A stretch of DNA of 64,000 bases from Oceanobacillus oncorhynchi (GTDB lineage: Bacteria > Bacillota > Bacilli > Bacillales > Amphibacillaceae), in NCBI RefSeq assembly GCF_000821065.1, contig NZ_CDGG01000001.1, forward strand, positions 248,001 to 312,000, given 5' to 3'. A model generated the notes under the pieces. The model saw only the letters and a program-made list of their open reading frames with translations. It searched no databases and had not been told where the DNA came from. Each line of letters begins with the position of its first letter. Position 1 is the stretch's first letter. Shown piece after piece: positions 24,817 through 35,642 of this stretch. The position numbers and the translations under genes were made by a program.

Positions 24817-26709
24817 ATGGATGCTCAAAAAGTTGCTGAACAGATATTGAAAACTGTAGGCGGTCCAGAAAATGTGCAAAGTCTCGTACATTGCATGACC
24901 AGACTGCGATTCACATTAAATGATGAGTCTATCGTGGATGACGAGGACGTTAAAAAAACAAAAGGTGTTCTGGACGTCATGAAAAAAAACGGACAATACC
25001 AAATTATTATCGGTAATGAGGTAGGCGCTGTTTATAAAGAGTTGAACAAGCTGGGGAATTTTGGTTCTTCAGATGATAAGCCGCCTGAGAATAAGAAAAA
25101 ACAGAACATATTTTCAAGAGTTTTAGATGTCATCGCAGGATGTATGGCGCCTGTTATCCCCGCATTGATTGGTGCGGCGATGATCAAGGTACTTTTGATT
25201 GTCCTCCCGATGATTGGCCTGTTAAGTGAATCAAGCCAAACATATCAATTATTAACAGTCATTGGTGATGGGGCATTCTACTTTATGCCTGTGTTAATAG
25301 GGATATCTGCTGCGAAAAAATTTGGAACCAATCAGTATTATGCAGCAAGTATTGCCCTGATTCTGCTTCATCCGGACTTTATATCCTTTATGGGTGACGC
25401 AACTGAGGCAGGGGAAACCGTTAAGTTTTTTAACGTCATCCCAGTAACGGATGCTACGTATGCTTACTCTGTCATCCCGATTATTCTATCGGTTTGGTTA
25501 TTATCTTATATAGAACCGCTGGTCGATAAAATAACTCCAGCGATTACGAAAAATTTCTTAAAACCAATGCTGGTTCTTTTAATCACTATGCCAATTGTTA
25601 TGATAATTGTTGGACCAATTGGCGCTATTATCGGAGAAGGTTTATCCGATGTTGTCTTTATGATACATGACTATTTAGGCTTTATTGCGGTTGGATTAAT
25701 TGCTGGTATTTTTCCGTTTATTGTTATCACCGGAATGCACCATGCGTTTACTCCAGTAAAATTGAGTGCCATTGCCCAAACTGGCTACGAAGCATTTATC
25801 AGTATCGCTGAGTTATGCTCGAATATGGCTCAAGGTGCTGCTTCCTTAGCAGTTTCGATTAAATCAAAAAATAAAGACTTGAAACAGACTGCAGGTTCTT
25901 CTGCGTTTTCAGCATTATTAGCTGGTATTACAGAACCGGCACTATATGGGGTTACCCTGCGCTTGAAAAAACCAATGTTAGGAGCATGTATTGGTGCAGC
26001 TGCGGGCGGTTTAGTCGGCGGATTGTTCCAGCTGAAATCTTTCGGTGTGGCAACTCCTGCGATTGTAACGATACCTCAATATATTGAAGACGATCGTGCG
26101 ATAACCCTGCTTTATGTCATCATTACAATGTTGGTTACCATCGTTATATCTTTTATAGCAACGTATATCATCGGCTTTGAAGATATTCCAAGTAACGATG
26201 AAGAAGAGGAAGAAAACGACGAGAAAAAAGAACCGCATACGAAGCATGCTTTAAATACAGGCATCAAAATCGGCAGTCCGGCAGAAGGGCGCGCCTTTTC
26301 GTTAAAAGAAGTAAACGATCAGACTTTTTCAAATGAACTCTTAGGAAAAGGGATAGCCATTGTACCCGATCAAGGAGAAATTGTCGCTCCTTTTGATGGA
26401 AGGATAGATGTATTTTTTGAAACGGGGCATGCAATCGGTTTGAAATCAGAGTCGGGAGTAGAGTTGCTTATCCATGTAGGATTAGATACAGTAAACTTAG
26501 AAGGAAAATATTTTAACCCTAAAAAGAAAGCAGGAGAAACGGTTAAAAAAGGCGAAACATTACTAGAGTTTGATATCGATAAAATCAAAGATGCCGGATA
26601 CGATATAACAACGCCTATAATTGTTACCAACAGCAATGAGTTTATGGATATTGTTGGACAAGAAAAAGAGAAAGTAGAAAAATTGGAAAACATAATAACA
26701 ATTGTTTAA
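24817..26709 (+). CDS. bglP: PTS beta-glucoside transporter IIBCA
   Basis: A 630-residue three-domain phosphotransferase permease. ATG at 24817 follows AGGAAAACA; a GTG at 24802 in frame is less likely. EIIB occupies residues ~1-90 with the phospho-Cys in LVHCMTRLRF; EIIC follows with about 10 helices (GCMAPVIPALIGAAMIKVLL, FKLVPIG-like region VITGMHHAFTPVKLS and AGITEPALYGVTLRLK); EIIA occupies the last ~150 residues with the phospho-His in LLIHVGLDTVNLEG. It imports and phosphorylates aryl- or alkyl-beta-glucosides such as salicin or arbutin, for hydrolysis by the next gene. Confidence 0.93.
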   Translation: MDAQKVAEQILKTVGGPENVQSLVHCMTRLRFTLNDESIVDDEDVKKTKGVLDVMKKNGQYQIIIGNEVGAVYKELNKLGNFGSSDDKPPENKKKQNIFSRVLDVIAGCMAPVIPALIGAAMIKVLLIVLPMIGLLSESSQTYQLLTVIGDGAFYFMPVLIGISAAKKFGTNQYYAASIALILLHPDFISFMGDATEAGETVKFFNVIPVTDATYAYSVIPIILSVWLLSYIEPLVDKITPAITKNFLKPMLVLLITMPIVMIIVGPIGAIIGEGLSDVVFMIHDYLGFIAVGLIAGIFPFIVITGMHHAFTPVKLSAIAQTGYEAFISIAELCSNMAQGAASLAVSIKSKNKDLKQTAGSSAFSALLAGITEPALYGVTLRLKKPMLGACIGAAAGGLVGGLFQLKSFGVATPAIVTIPQYIEDDRAITLLYVIITMLVTIVISFIATYIIGFEDIPSNDEEEEENDEKKEPHTKHALNTGIKIGSPAEGRAFSLKEVNDQTFSNELLGKGIAIVPDQGEIVAPFDGRIDVFFETGHAIGLKSESGVELLIHVGLDTVNLEGKYFNPKKKAGETVKKGETLLEFDIDKIKDAGYDITTPIIVTNSNEFMDIVGQEKEKVEKLENIITIV

Positions 26710-28170
<1,461 letters not shown>

Positions 28171-28178
28171 TGAATGGG

Positions 28179-28213
28179 AGAGGCTGGCTTTTGAGTCAGC
28201 CTCTTTGGTTTTT
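28179..28213 (+). terminator. terminator of the bgl operon
   Basis: AGAGGCTG (28179-28186) pairs with CAGCCTCT (28197-28204), followed by TTGGTTTTT. Confidence 0.85.
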
Positions 28214-28344
28214 GAGGGGAAGTTGGGTAATGCTGTGATTTTTAATATCTCTATAAAAGTACTTGTGAAATAAAATGCAGTTGTTAATAACGCTATTCAA
28301 TAAATAAGCTCTATAATACTAATTATAAAATTAATTGCTCATCA

Positions 28345-28831
28345 TTAAATGGTTGGATTTTTATATTTTTTTGGTTGAATTAAAGAAGTAAAATAAGAGA
28401 TAAAGAAACTTATAATAACAGCATAAAAAATAAATCCTAAGAATTTTTCAAATAGAAGCATAAAGGTTTCTGGTTGCTCTAAAGATAATTGCAGTTGTTC
28501 AAAACTGAAATGGAAAGGAATCAGTCCCTTATAAATTAGAAAAAGTAAAAACTTCCCGTCGGCCTCTTCCATATTTGAAATCAACATAATCTCCCTGGAT
28601 GAGAAAAATCCAAAAATTTCATTTTGGGAAAAATAATAGCCTCCAAAAGACATTCCTGTAACGGAAATGATTAGACATATAACAAAAATGATATTAATTA
28701 AGTGGAACCATTTATTATTAAAATCTTTTAATACATTTGCAATTAAAGAGAGGGAATAGATAAAAGTAAAAACAACAGTAATTAATGTAAATAAAAAATT
28801 TGAATTATTATCATATGATATTACTAAGCTT
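28345..28831 (-). pseudogene. membrane protein gene truncated at its 5' end by IS30
   Basis: Reading on the minus strand the frame is open from the edge of the IS30 relic (about 28831) to the stop at 28345, about 160 codons with three or four hydrophobic segments (FLFTLITVVFTFIYSLSLIA; IIFVICLIISVTG; GFIFYAVIISFFISYF), but no start codon with a ribosome site exists before the internal ATG at 28653. The N-terminal end of the gene has probably been lost to the transposon. Translation from 28653 would give only 102 residues. The family is not recognised; the even spread of helices suggests a permease subunit or a small integral membrane protein. Confidence 0.5.
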
Positions 28832-28833
28832 CA

Positions 28834-29685
28834 TTGTAAAATGAAATGCAACAGCTAAAAAAATAGAAAGTCATCGTGAAACCACGTATAGTTAAAGTCG
28901 ACCAAAACACAAAACAATACGGAGGCAATTCACGATGACCCAAGTACATTCTAGCACGAAAACACGGACATTTACACATTTAACCGAAATAGAGAGAGGA
29001 CAAATCGCAGCGTATCTGGAAGAAGGCTTATCTATAAGGGAAATAGCGAGAAGAATAGGACGAAATGTAAGTACGATTTCCCGAGAGAAACAGCGAGGTT
29101 CGGTGAAACAAATGGATACCCGTCGCAAAGACCGTATATAACTGGATTGATGCCGGATTACTAGGTTAGAAATGTGGATTTAGAGCTGAAGCTTCGTCGC
29201 TCCACCAAAAAGAAAACGAATCGAAAACATAAAAAACTGCTCGGAAAAAGCATCGATGATCGTCCAGCAGTTGTTGATGCAAGGGAAGAAATGGGACACT
29301 GGGAGATTGATACGGTGATTGGTTATCGCTCCAAAGACGATGTATTACTCACCCTGACAGAGCGGAAAACGCGCCATGAAATTGTTCGGAAGATACGAGC
29401 TAAAAAAGCACCAGAAGTAACGAGGGCATTAGAACAATTATTAGAGGAATCTCCAAAGCTTCAATGTGCTTTTAAAAGCATCACAGCCGATAATGGTTCC
29501 GAGTTCAGTGAACTGGCTGAATGGGGAGAGGAAAAAGGAATAGACATTTATTTCGCCCAACCTTACTCCTCTTGGGAAAGAGGGACAAATGAGAGACATA
29601 ACGGACTAATTAGAAGGTTTATCAAGCAATGCCATTCCAGCCCTATATAGTAGTTTCAGATAAAGTGTTGCATTTACTATTGCAA
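28834..29685 (+). mobile_element. IS30-family element, internally deleted
   Basis: Imperfect terminal inverted repeats bound the element: TTGTAAAATGAAATGCAACA at 28834-28853 and the reverse complement of TGTTGCATTTACTATTGCAA at 29666-29685 (15 of 20 bases match). The span, about 850 bp, is shorter than the ~1.05 kb usual for IS30 members, in line with the internal deletion in the transposase gene. No clear target duplication is seen. Confidence 0.75.
28935..29650 (+). pseudogene. IS30 family transposase, deleted and frameshifted
   Basis: Two pieces of one DDE transposase. Piece one (28935-29141) encodes the N-terminal helix-turn-helix FTHLTEIERGQIAAYLEEGL and SIREIARRIGRNVSTISRE, and ends soon after RGSVKQ. 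The expected ~80 middle residues are missing: coding resumes near 29127 at VYNWIDAGLLG, then a frameshift leads to piece two (29174-29650). Piece two carries the catalytic domain with Asp in HWEIDTVIG, Asp in SITADNGSEF and Glu in SSWERGTNERHNGLIRRF, but its C-terminus is truncated after IKQCHSSPI. The gene cannot make an active transposase. Confidence 0.9.
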
Positions 29686-29921
29686 TTTAGGAAAATTTTA
29701 AATTTTTAAATGCAGCATTTTGCGAAGTTCAATGAAGCAGAATATATGGATTTCTATATGAGCGATATCTCTTATTGAGAGTGCAATTGGAAATGATATT
29801 CATCAGGTTATTGTGTGCGAATGACTTAAATGAAAAGTTATAGCGATATAACTGGAAAAAGTAATTTCCAGACTTTAAAATAATTCTTTGAATCGAGTAG
29901 TTAATAAAAACGGAAAATATA
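29686..29921. other. intergenic region without recognisable gene
   Basis: About 235 AT-rich bases between the IS30 right end and the terminator. Short frames only, all interrupted; no promoter or repeat stands out. It may hold the lost 5' flank of the truncated membrane gene, but no matching coding frame was found. Confidence 0.4.
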
Positions 29922-29963
29922 AAAATAACCCCTGTCTACTATATATAGACGGGGTTATTTTAT
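29922..29963. terminator. terminator of the Sgc-like operon (minus strand)
   Basis: AAAATAACCCCTGTCTA (29922-29938) pairs with TAGACGGGGTTATTTT (29946-29961) with a one-base bulge; runs of A and T on both sides let it work in both directions. It follows the last minus-strand gene. Confidence 0.9.
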
Positions 29964-29969
29964 ATACAT

Positions 29970-30761
29970 TTATAATAATTTTAACAGCTTTAAACCATGT
30001 GTAATTCCTTCATTTTCATTTGATTTTGTAATGATATCTGCATAAGGATAGAGGTCTTTATGTGCATTCTCCATAGCTATCCCTACACCTACAAAATCTA
30101 GCATTTCCTTATCATTCAATCCATCTCCAAAAGCAATAGCTTCTTCAGGTACTACATTTAAAAACTGAAGCATTTCTTTAACGCCAGATGCTTTTGAAAT
30201 GGAGTGAGGCATGACATCAATGGCGAATTCATGCCATCTGACAAAAGATAAGTCCGGAAATTGTTGAATATAATCAATTTCTTCGCCGTTTTTACAATAT
30301 ACTATAGCTTGAAACAAGGTCGCTTTTTTCCAATAATCAGGATGGTATTCTGGTTTATAGTTCAAATGTAAGTCTTTAAAAGTCTGCATAACTTCATTAT
30401 GATCAAAAATATTACTGACAGACTTCTGTTCGCTGGAAAAAACTAATGGATGCTGTTTCGTTCCGGCATATTCAACAAGTTTTTGCAAAGCGGATGTATC
30501 CATGGAATGCTTATGAACAACTTTTCCTTTATAAACGGAATAAGCTCCGTTAAAACTGACAAAGGAATCGACCTTTAGTTCCTCTGCGATGCCAGAAAAG
30601 TGATAGGGAGGACGTCCTGTAGCAATAATCACTTCTACTCCTGTATTTCTTATTTGATCCAGGGATTTCCTGGTTTGATTAGAAATTTGCTTATTATCAT
30701 TAACCAGTGTGCCATCAATATCCAGAAAACAAACTTTATAATCATTGTTCTTTGTCTGCAT
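29970..30761 (-). CDS. Cof-type HAD phosphatase
   Basis: A 263-residue HAD-IIB sugar-phosphatase. Motif I is FLDIDGTLVND near residue 12 (nucleophile and general acid Asp), motif II ATGRPP with the Thr, motif III the lysine in SISKASGVKEML near residue 193 and motif IV FGDGLNDKEML. Between them lies the C2 cap domain that selects the substrate. It is the last gene of the minus-strand operon, ten bases after the SgcX-like gene, so it may dephosphorylate a sugar phosphate made by that pathway (inference). The start follows AAGGTAGG. Confidence 0.88.
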   Translation of the reverse strand: MQTKNNDYKVCFLDIDGTLVNDNKQISNQTRKSLDQIRNTGVEVIIATGRPPYHFSGIAEELKVDSFVSFNGAYSVYKGKVVHKHSMDTSALQKLVEYAGTKQHPLVFSSEQKSVSNIFDHNEVMQTFKDLHLNYKPEYHPDYWKKATLFQAIVYCKNGEEIDYIQQFPDLSFVRWHEFAIDVMPHSISKASGVKEMLQFLNVVPEEAIAFGDGLNDKEMLDFVGVGIAMENAHKDLYPYADIITKSNENEGITHGLKLLKLL

Positions 30762-30770
30762 GACTATAAC

Positions 30771-31865
30771 CTACCTTGCTTTTCCAAAAGTATTTTCTTT
30801 TGTTAAGCTTGTCAAAAATTCATATAATAAATGAATGGTTTTTTTCACGTCCTGAAGACTGACTGTTTCTACTGGTGTATGTGTATAACGTGTCGGAATA
30901 GAAATATTTGCGGTAGCGATACCGGCATTTTCAAAAACAATAAAAGCATTTTCAGTGATTACCCCTACAGCTACCTCTCTCTGGTAATTGATTTTATTTA
31001 CTTGGCATGTATTTATCAGAGATTGTATTAATTTTGAATCTGGCAAAACACCTGCAAGTGTTCCTTTTCCATGATAATTCAGAAATGTAAGTGCAGGGCC
31101 TTTATCTAAGCCGACATCGGAATAATTCGTTAGTTCTGGCGTATCACAAGCTGGTGTTACATCTAGACCGATAGAGACATGTGGTTTTATTTTCCTTACT
31201 GCTGGCAGGACACCTCTGATATTAAATTCCTCCTGAACACATGCAACCAGATATATATCCCACTCTAACGGTGTGTGAGATGAACTTAGTTGTTCTGCTA
31301 ATTCTAATAAAACTGTGCAGGCAACCCGGTTATCCATCGCTTTTCCTGTTACCCATCCATTTTCTCTTTCCAGATAGTTTGCTTGATAGCAGATAGTGCT
31401 TCCAATCTGTACTCCTTTTTTATGTGCTTCTTCTTTAGAAGCTGCGCCAATATCAATATATAGCTGATCTTGTGCAGGGAATCTCCCTTTTTCTTCGGAT
31501 TTTAAGAAATGATATGCTTTTGTTCCGACAACCCCCGTAATCGTTCCTTTATCCCCCAATATCTGAAGCTGGTTTCCTGGAAGAACATTTACATTAGCGC
31601 CGCCAATTCTTTCGAAAAATAAGAAACCATTTTCATCAATATGTCTTACAATAAAGCCTACTTCATCCATATGAGCAAAAATCATTATTCTTTTCCTGTT
31701 TGGCTTGTTAGAAGGTAAGAAACCAATCACATTGCCTATTGTATCTACTTCAACGTAATCCATATATTTAGAAAAATAATGATACATATAATCAATGACC
31801 GAATCTTCTTGTGAGCTGACAGCATTTATCATGGATAATTCCTTCAGGTGCTCGCTGATATTCAT
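30771..31865 (-). CDS. M42 family metallopeptidase, SgcX-like
   Basis: A 364-residue dinuclear-metal aminopeptidase-like protein of family M42, the group that includes E. coli SgcX/FrvX and 'endoglucanase M' annotations. Metal and catalytic residues: IFAHMDEVGFIV (His) near residue 65, GKAMDNRVAC (bridging Asp) near residue 178, VQEEFNIRG (catalytic Glu and metal Glu) near residue 213, SIGLDVTPA (Asp) near residue 235 and IPTRYTHTPVE (His) near residue 330. ATG at 31865 overlaps the epimerase stop by four bases. Its presence in PTS operons suggests action on an amide- or peptide-linked carbohydrate (inference). Confidence 0.86.
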   Translation of the reverse strand: MNISEHLKELSMINAVSSQEDSVIDYMYHYFSKYMDYVEVDTIGNVIGFLPSNKPNRKRIMIFAHMDEVGFIVRHIDENGFLFFERIGGANVNVLPGNQLQILGDKGTITGVVGTKAYHFLKSEEKGRFPAQDQLYIDIGAASKEEAHKKGVQIGSTICYQANYLERENGWVTGKAMDNRVACTVLLELAEQLSSSHTPLEWDIYLVACVQEEFNIRGVLPAVRKIKPHVSIGLDVTPACDTPELTNYSDVGLDKGPALTFLNYHGKGTLAGVLPDSKLIQSLINTCQVNKINYQREVAVGVITENAFIVFENAGIATANISIPTRYTHTPVETVSLQDVKKTIHLLYEFLTSLTKENTFGKAR

Positions 31866-32545
31866 TTAGAATCACCTATTCCTAAAGACTTTTTTATATT
31901 TTTCATCGCCTGTAATTTTTCTGAGTCGGTTTCTTTGTAATAGATATACGATCCAACAACAAAGATATTTGCTCCCTGTTGAGAGCACCACAATGCTTCT
32001 CGCGGTGTAATCCCTCCATCGACTTCGATAGCAAAAGAATACTTTTTGCTAGATTTTAAATGGCTTAACATTGTCATTTTCGATAAAACTTCTTTAATAA
32101 AGGACTGTCCTCCAAAACCGGGATTTACGGTCATTAGGAGTACCATATCAATATCTGATAAGATAGGTTCTATCAAAGAAATTGGTGTCGCTGGGTTTAA
32201 AGCAACGCCCGCTTTTATGCCATGCCCTTTTATTTGATAGATTAATCGGTGCAGATGAATGGCTCCCTCTGCGTGAATAGTGATGCTATCAGCACCGGCA
32301 TGAACAAAATCAGCTATATATTGACTTGGATTTTCAATCATTAAATGTACATCCAGGAACAGATTTGTATAGGTTCTTATCGAGTAGATAATATTAGCAC
32401 CAAATGAAATACTGGGCGCAAATACACCATCTATTACATCCAAGTGTAAAAATCTCGCTCCGCCTTTTTCAGCGATATCAATTTCTTTGCTTAAATGTAG
32501 AAAATCTGCGTTTAAAATGGACGGAGCCAGGATTTGTTTTTTCAA
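31862..32545 (-). CDS. ribulose-phosphate 3-epimerase family (SgcE-like)
   Basis: A 227-residue TIM-barrel epimerase acting on a pentulose or hexulose phosphate. Active-site signatures: APSILNADFLHL (Ser and Asn near residue 8), FLHLDVIDGVFAPSIS (metal His and Asp), VHLMIENP with the next metal His, VNPGFGGQSF (phosphate/loop 6) and VDGGITPREA with the catalytic Asp. The only start in frame with a ribosome site is TTG at 32545, 12 bases after AGGAGG. As a second Rpe-type gene in a PTS operon it resembles SgcE of the E. coli sgc operon rather than the housekeeping enzyme. Confidence 0.86.
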   Translation of the reverse strand: MKKQILAPSILNADFLHLSKEIDIAEKGGARFLHLDVIDGVFAPSISFGANIIYSIRTYTNLFLDVHLMIENPSQYIADFVHAGADSITIHAEGAIHLHRLIYQIKGHGIKAGVALNPATPISLIEPILSDIDMVLLMTVNPGFGGQSFIKEVLSKMTMLSHLKSSKKYSFAIEVDGGITPREALWCSQQGANIFVVGSYIYYKETDSEKLQAMKNIKKSLGIGDSK

Positions 32546-32569
32546 CTTTATTCGAAGCCTCCTGCTTAT

Positions 32570-33058
32570 TTATTCTAATAATTCCTTTATATAAGGAAGA
32601 ATACATTGAAAGACTTCCTCTTTGGTAGCTGCATATCGAATGCTCGATAATTTTTCTTTATCTTTTAATATTTCCGAAAGTGCCTGCAGCATGATTAAAT
32701 GCTGTCCTGAATCAGTAATTGCTAACATAAAAATGATTTCCACGTTTAGAGATTCACTTGAGGTCATTTCATTAAAGATAACCGCATCACTTAAGATTCC
32801 TACAGCTAAGCTTTCCTGCTTCACATGGACTGGATCTGCATGTGGAATAGCGACGCCTATAGAAGTCGTCTTCAGCCCGGTCGGATATTGTTCTTCACGT
32901 TTTACAATTGCTTGTTTAAAAGAATCCTGCACGTAACCCCTGTCATAGAATACTTGACTCAATTCCTTCAATAATTCTTTCGATGAACTAGCGCAGATAT
33001 TCAGCATAATCATATCTTCATCAAATTTTAATTTGTTTCTGTTTTTATCTTGATTCAT
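32570..33058 (-). CDS. PTS IIA component (fructose/galactitol type)
   Basis: A 162-residue cytosolic EIIA of the mannitol/fructose/GatA superfamily. The phosphorylated residue is His73 in VAIPHADP; the surrounding YPTGLKTTSIGVAIPHADPV is the standard signature. It accepts phosphate from HPr and passes it to the separate IIB encoded two genes upstream. The start follows GGAGGTTCCAAA. Neighbours are the IIC gene and the epimerase gene of the same operon. Equivalent to SgcA in the E. coli sgc layout. Confidence 0.89.
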   Translation of the reverse strand: MNQDKNRNKLKFDEDMIMLNICASSSKELLKELSQVFYDRGYVQDSFKQAIVKREEQYPTGLKTTSIGVAIPHADPVHVKQESLAVGILSDAVIFNEMTSSESLNVEIIFMLAITDSGQHLIMLQALSEILKDKEKLSSIRYAATKEEVFQCILPYIKELLE

Positions 33059-33101
33059 TTTGGAACCTCCAGCAGTACTTTAGTCTATTGGATTATTGCC
33101 T

Positions 33102-34445
33102 TTATGACGTCTTTTCAGGCTCTTCTTTTCTATTTATCTTTTTAAATACAAAGTAGTACAGCACGATTATAAATAGTGCCAGGACAATAAATCCTAATAC
33201 TTCCATTCTCATTAAGATGGTAATAATAAAGTTAAATACATTTCCAATATATAATGCAGATACTTCTGTTCCGCCCGCAGATTCGATAAATCCTCCGGCA
33301 CCGGCTAAGTCTGTATAGTAAGAAGAAAAGAAGGTAGCTATATAAAGAACTAACACCATATAGAATGTAGAGCTGATAAGTGTTCGGATAACATCTCCCT
33401 TATGCATAATAGTTGCCATACAGATAAAGAAAGGAGCAAAAGCTAAATCTGCCAGAGGGAGTACCTTATTGCCCGGCAGGATGGCAGCTAAGACGAGTGT
33501 GATGGGAATAATTAAGATACCTACTGTAATCGTTGTCGGATGCCCTAATGTAACTGCTGAGTCTAATCCTATAAAGAATTCTTTGCCTTTAAATTTTGTT
33601 TGAAAGAATTTTTTCGCAGCATCTGAAATGGGCATCAGTCCTTCTACAATAATTCGGATAACACGCGGGAACAGGATCATGATACCCGTGATTACAATGA
33701 CCAGCTGACTGCCGTCCACGAAGCTTGTGCTTGCTAATATAGCGATAATTACACCCAGTATAACTCCTATAATTACTGGGTCCCCAAACATACCAAACTT
33801 CTTTTGGATAAAGTTTGTATCTATTTTCCGGTTATTTAGTGCCGGTATTTTATTGAATATTTTATCCATCAAAGCATAGAAGGGGACGGTAGAAGTAGCG
33901 AATCCCTGACTGATGGATATCCCTTCAATACCGATAACCTTTTGAACCTTTTTAGCTGTTAAATCAGCAACGATAAGCGAGAAGATAGCGTGAGAAATTG
34001 CGGCCATAATACCATAAAATAAATTTGAGGTAATAAGAGCAACTACAGATCCCGTCAATGCATAATGAGAGTAATTGAAAATATCAATATTCATCGTTTT
34101 GGTAAGCTTGCTGATTAATAGAAGAACGTTTAAACCAAAAATAATCGGGATGATAAGAGCTCCTACAGTTGTTGAAAAAGCAATGCCGGCAGAGGTTCCT
34201 GACCCTAAATCAATAACAGATAGATTTAAGCCAAACCGATCAACCATGGTTTGAACGGACGGTGAAAGATAATCGCCTATTAAGCTGACGACCAAATTCA
34301 AGCCTAAAAAGCCAACTCCAACTGTTACAGCAGCTTTAATTGCCCGTAGTACGCTTAAACGGAATGCCAAACCAACGATAAACAGGACAATAGGAACAAA
34401 AATGGTTGCGCCTAAGGATAATATATAATCGACAACACTTTGCAT
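33102..34445 (-). CDS. PTS galactitol-type IIC permease
   Basis: A 447-residue membrane protein with about 11-12 helices of the GatC/SgcC family. Typical features are FIVGLAFRLSVLRAIKAAVTVGVGFLG as the first helical pair (cited by its ends FIVGLAFRL and VGVGFLG), SGTSAGIAFSTTVGALIIPI, FNYSHYALTGS, FGDPVIIGVILGVIIAIL around residue 230, FIGLDSAVTLGHPTTITVG around residue 295 and PLADLAFAPFFICMATIMHKGDVIR. It is the translocation subunit for a polyol or sugar acid-like substrate that is phosphorylated on entry. Lies 20 bases after the IIB gene in the same operon. Confidence 0.88.
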   Translation of the reverse strand: MQSVVDYILSLGATIFVPIVLFIVGLAFRLSVLRAIKAAVTVGVGFLGLNLVVSLIGDYLSPSVQTMVDRFGLNLSVIDLGSGTSAGIAFSTTVGALIIPIIFGLNVLLLISKLTKTMNIDIFNYSHYALTGSVVALITSNLFYGIMAAISHAIFSLIVADLTAKKVQKVIGIEGISISQGFATSTVPFYALMDKIFNKIPALNNRKIDTNFIQKKFGMFGDPVIIGVILGVIIAILASTSFVDGSQLVIVITGIMILFPRVIRIIVEGLMPISDAAKKFFQTKFKGKEFFIGLDSAVTLGHPTTITVGILIIPITLVLAAILPGNKVLPLADLAFAPFFICMATIMHKGDVIRTLISSTFYMVLVLYIATFFSSYYTDLAGAGGFIESAGGTEVSALYIGNVFNFIITILMRMEVLGFIVLALFIIVLYYFVFKKINRKEEPEKTS

Positions 34446-34465
34446 GTTAAGCTCTCCTTTATACT

Positions 34466-34744
34466 TTAGTCAGATAAAGCGCTTATAATTTGCTCTTTAA
34501 TACCTTTCTCATTAATTCCTGTTAAGAAACCGGCACCTGAAAGGGCAGGAACCCCGAAGTCAGATTCTACCTTCATGCTTGTCACGATCAAGTCTGCATC
34601 ACTAACCTCGTAGACTAATTCAGATAAAGTAGTTTGTGTGAGTTGATAATCAATTCCTGCTTCATCCAGTGTCTGGCGGACTTTATCCGCTATTAATGTT
34701 GAAGTTGCAATACCGCCGCCACATGCTACGATTACTTTTTTCAT
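34466..34744 (-). CDS. PTS IIB component (galactitol type)
   Basis: A 92-residue cytosolic EIIB. The phosphocysteine is Cys8 in VIVACGGGIATSTLIADKV, the GatB-type active loop. It takes phosphate from the IIA protein and passes it to the sugar bound by IIC. The size is normal for a free-standing IIB. The start follows GGAGAGGTCAATAT. It sits between the BtpA-family and IIC genes, a position like that of sgcB/sgcC/sgcQ in E. coli. Confidence 0.9.
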   Translation of the reverse strand: MKKVIVACGGGIATSTLIADKVRQTLDEAGIDYQLTQTTLSELVYEVSDADLIVTSMKVESDFGVPALSGAGFLTGINEKGIKEQIISALSD

Positions 34745-34802
34745 ATATTGACCTCTCCTTTAATTGAGATTGATTTGTTACTAAATAGACATCTATCCAG
34801 TG

Positions 34803-35624
34803 TTAAGCTTTTATAGCTGTCTCCCGAAAGGCTTTTACTTTATTCATAAATTCTTTTACACGTTTTTGCTCAACCTTATTTTCAAATTTCCCTTCATATT
34901 TAAATGCTGTTCCTACTACCGCGCCATCCGCAATTGATAGTTGCTGTTCTAAATTTTCAATGCGTACACCGGTATTTGCCAATACGACGCAATCAGGAAC
35001 GGTATCTTTTACTTTTTTCAAGATTTGTGAATCGGTTTGTTCTCCAGCCGTTAATCCGGAAACGCAAAGCGCATCGGGGCGATTATTAAATACAGTAGAC
35101 TTGGCTATGTCTTTGATATCTCTGTCAGCAACATATTTTGCTGCTTCAGGCAGGATATTAAATAGCAGCTTCACATCCTGGGCATGCAGGTGATACTGAT
35201 GTCTGACGGTTTCACCAACTTTTGTGTCCCATAGTCCAAAGTCACTTGCATATACACCGGTAAATATTTCCCGGACAAATTGAGCCCCGGTGGCAGCGGC
35301 TAAATCAAGTGATCGTTTTGCATCCCATAATACGTTAACGCCATAAGGTATTCTTATATCATTCATCAGTTCCCCGATTACTCTGGCCATCGCAGAAACT
35401 GTTTCGGTTTTTACCTCTGTTAAATAAGGAAGGCTGAATTCATTAGAAAACATAACAGCATCTACACCGCCATCCTGTAATGCCTTTAAATCCTTGCGGG
35501 CCACTTCTATGACATAATCCATTCCTTTTTTATAGTCATAAGACGGGTCTCCAGGTAAAGGCTGCAGGTGACACATTGCGATAATTGCTTTTTCTGTTCC
35601 AATTACTTCTTTTAACCAAGTCAT
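34803..35624 (-). CDS. BtpA/SgcQ family protein
   Basis: A 273-residue TIM-barrel protein of the BtpA family (SgcQ of E. coli; BtpA of cyanobacteria, linked to photosystem I stability). The PTS operon setting indicates a metabolic enzyme, though the reaction is not known to me. Visible family segments: AMCHLQPLPGDPSYDYKKGM at the N-terminus, GGVDAVMFSNEFSLPYL, YGVNVLWDAKRSLDLAAATG around residue 95, REIFTGVYASDFGLWDT, and DALCVSGLTAGEQTD around residue 195. ATG at 35624 lies 9 bases after GAGG; a TTG one codon earlier is possible. First enzyme gene of the operon. Confidence 0.85.
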   Translation of the reverse strand: MTWLKEVIGTEKAIIAMCHLQPLPGDPSYDYKKGMDYVIEVARKDLKALQDGGVDAVMFSNEFSLPYLTEVKTETVSAMARVIGELMNDIRIPYGVNVLWDAKRSLDLAAATGAQFVREIFTGVYASDFGLWDTKVGETVRHQYHLHAQDVKLLFNILPEAAKYVADRDIKDIAKSTVFNNRPDALCVSGLTAGEQTDSQILKKVKDTVPDCVVLANTGVRIENLEQQLSIADGAVVGTAFKYEGKFENKVEQKRVKEFMNKVKAFRETAIKA

Positions 35625-35642
35625 CAATAACTTCCTCTCTTT

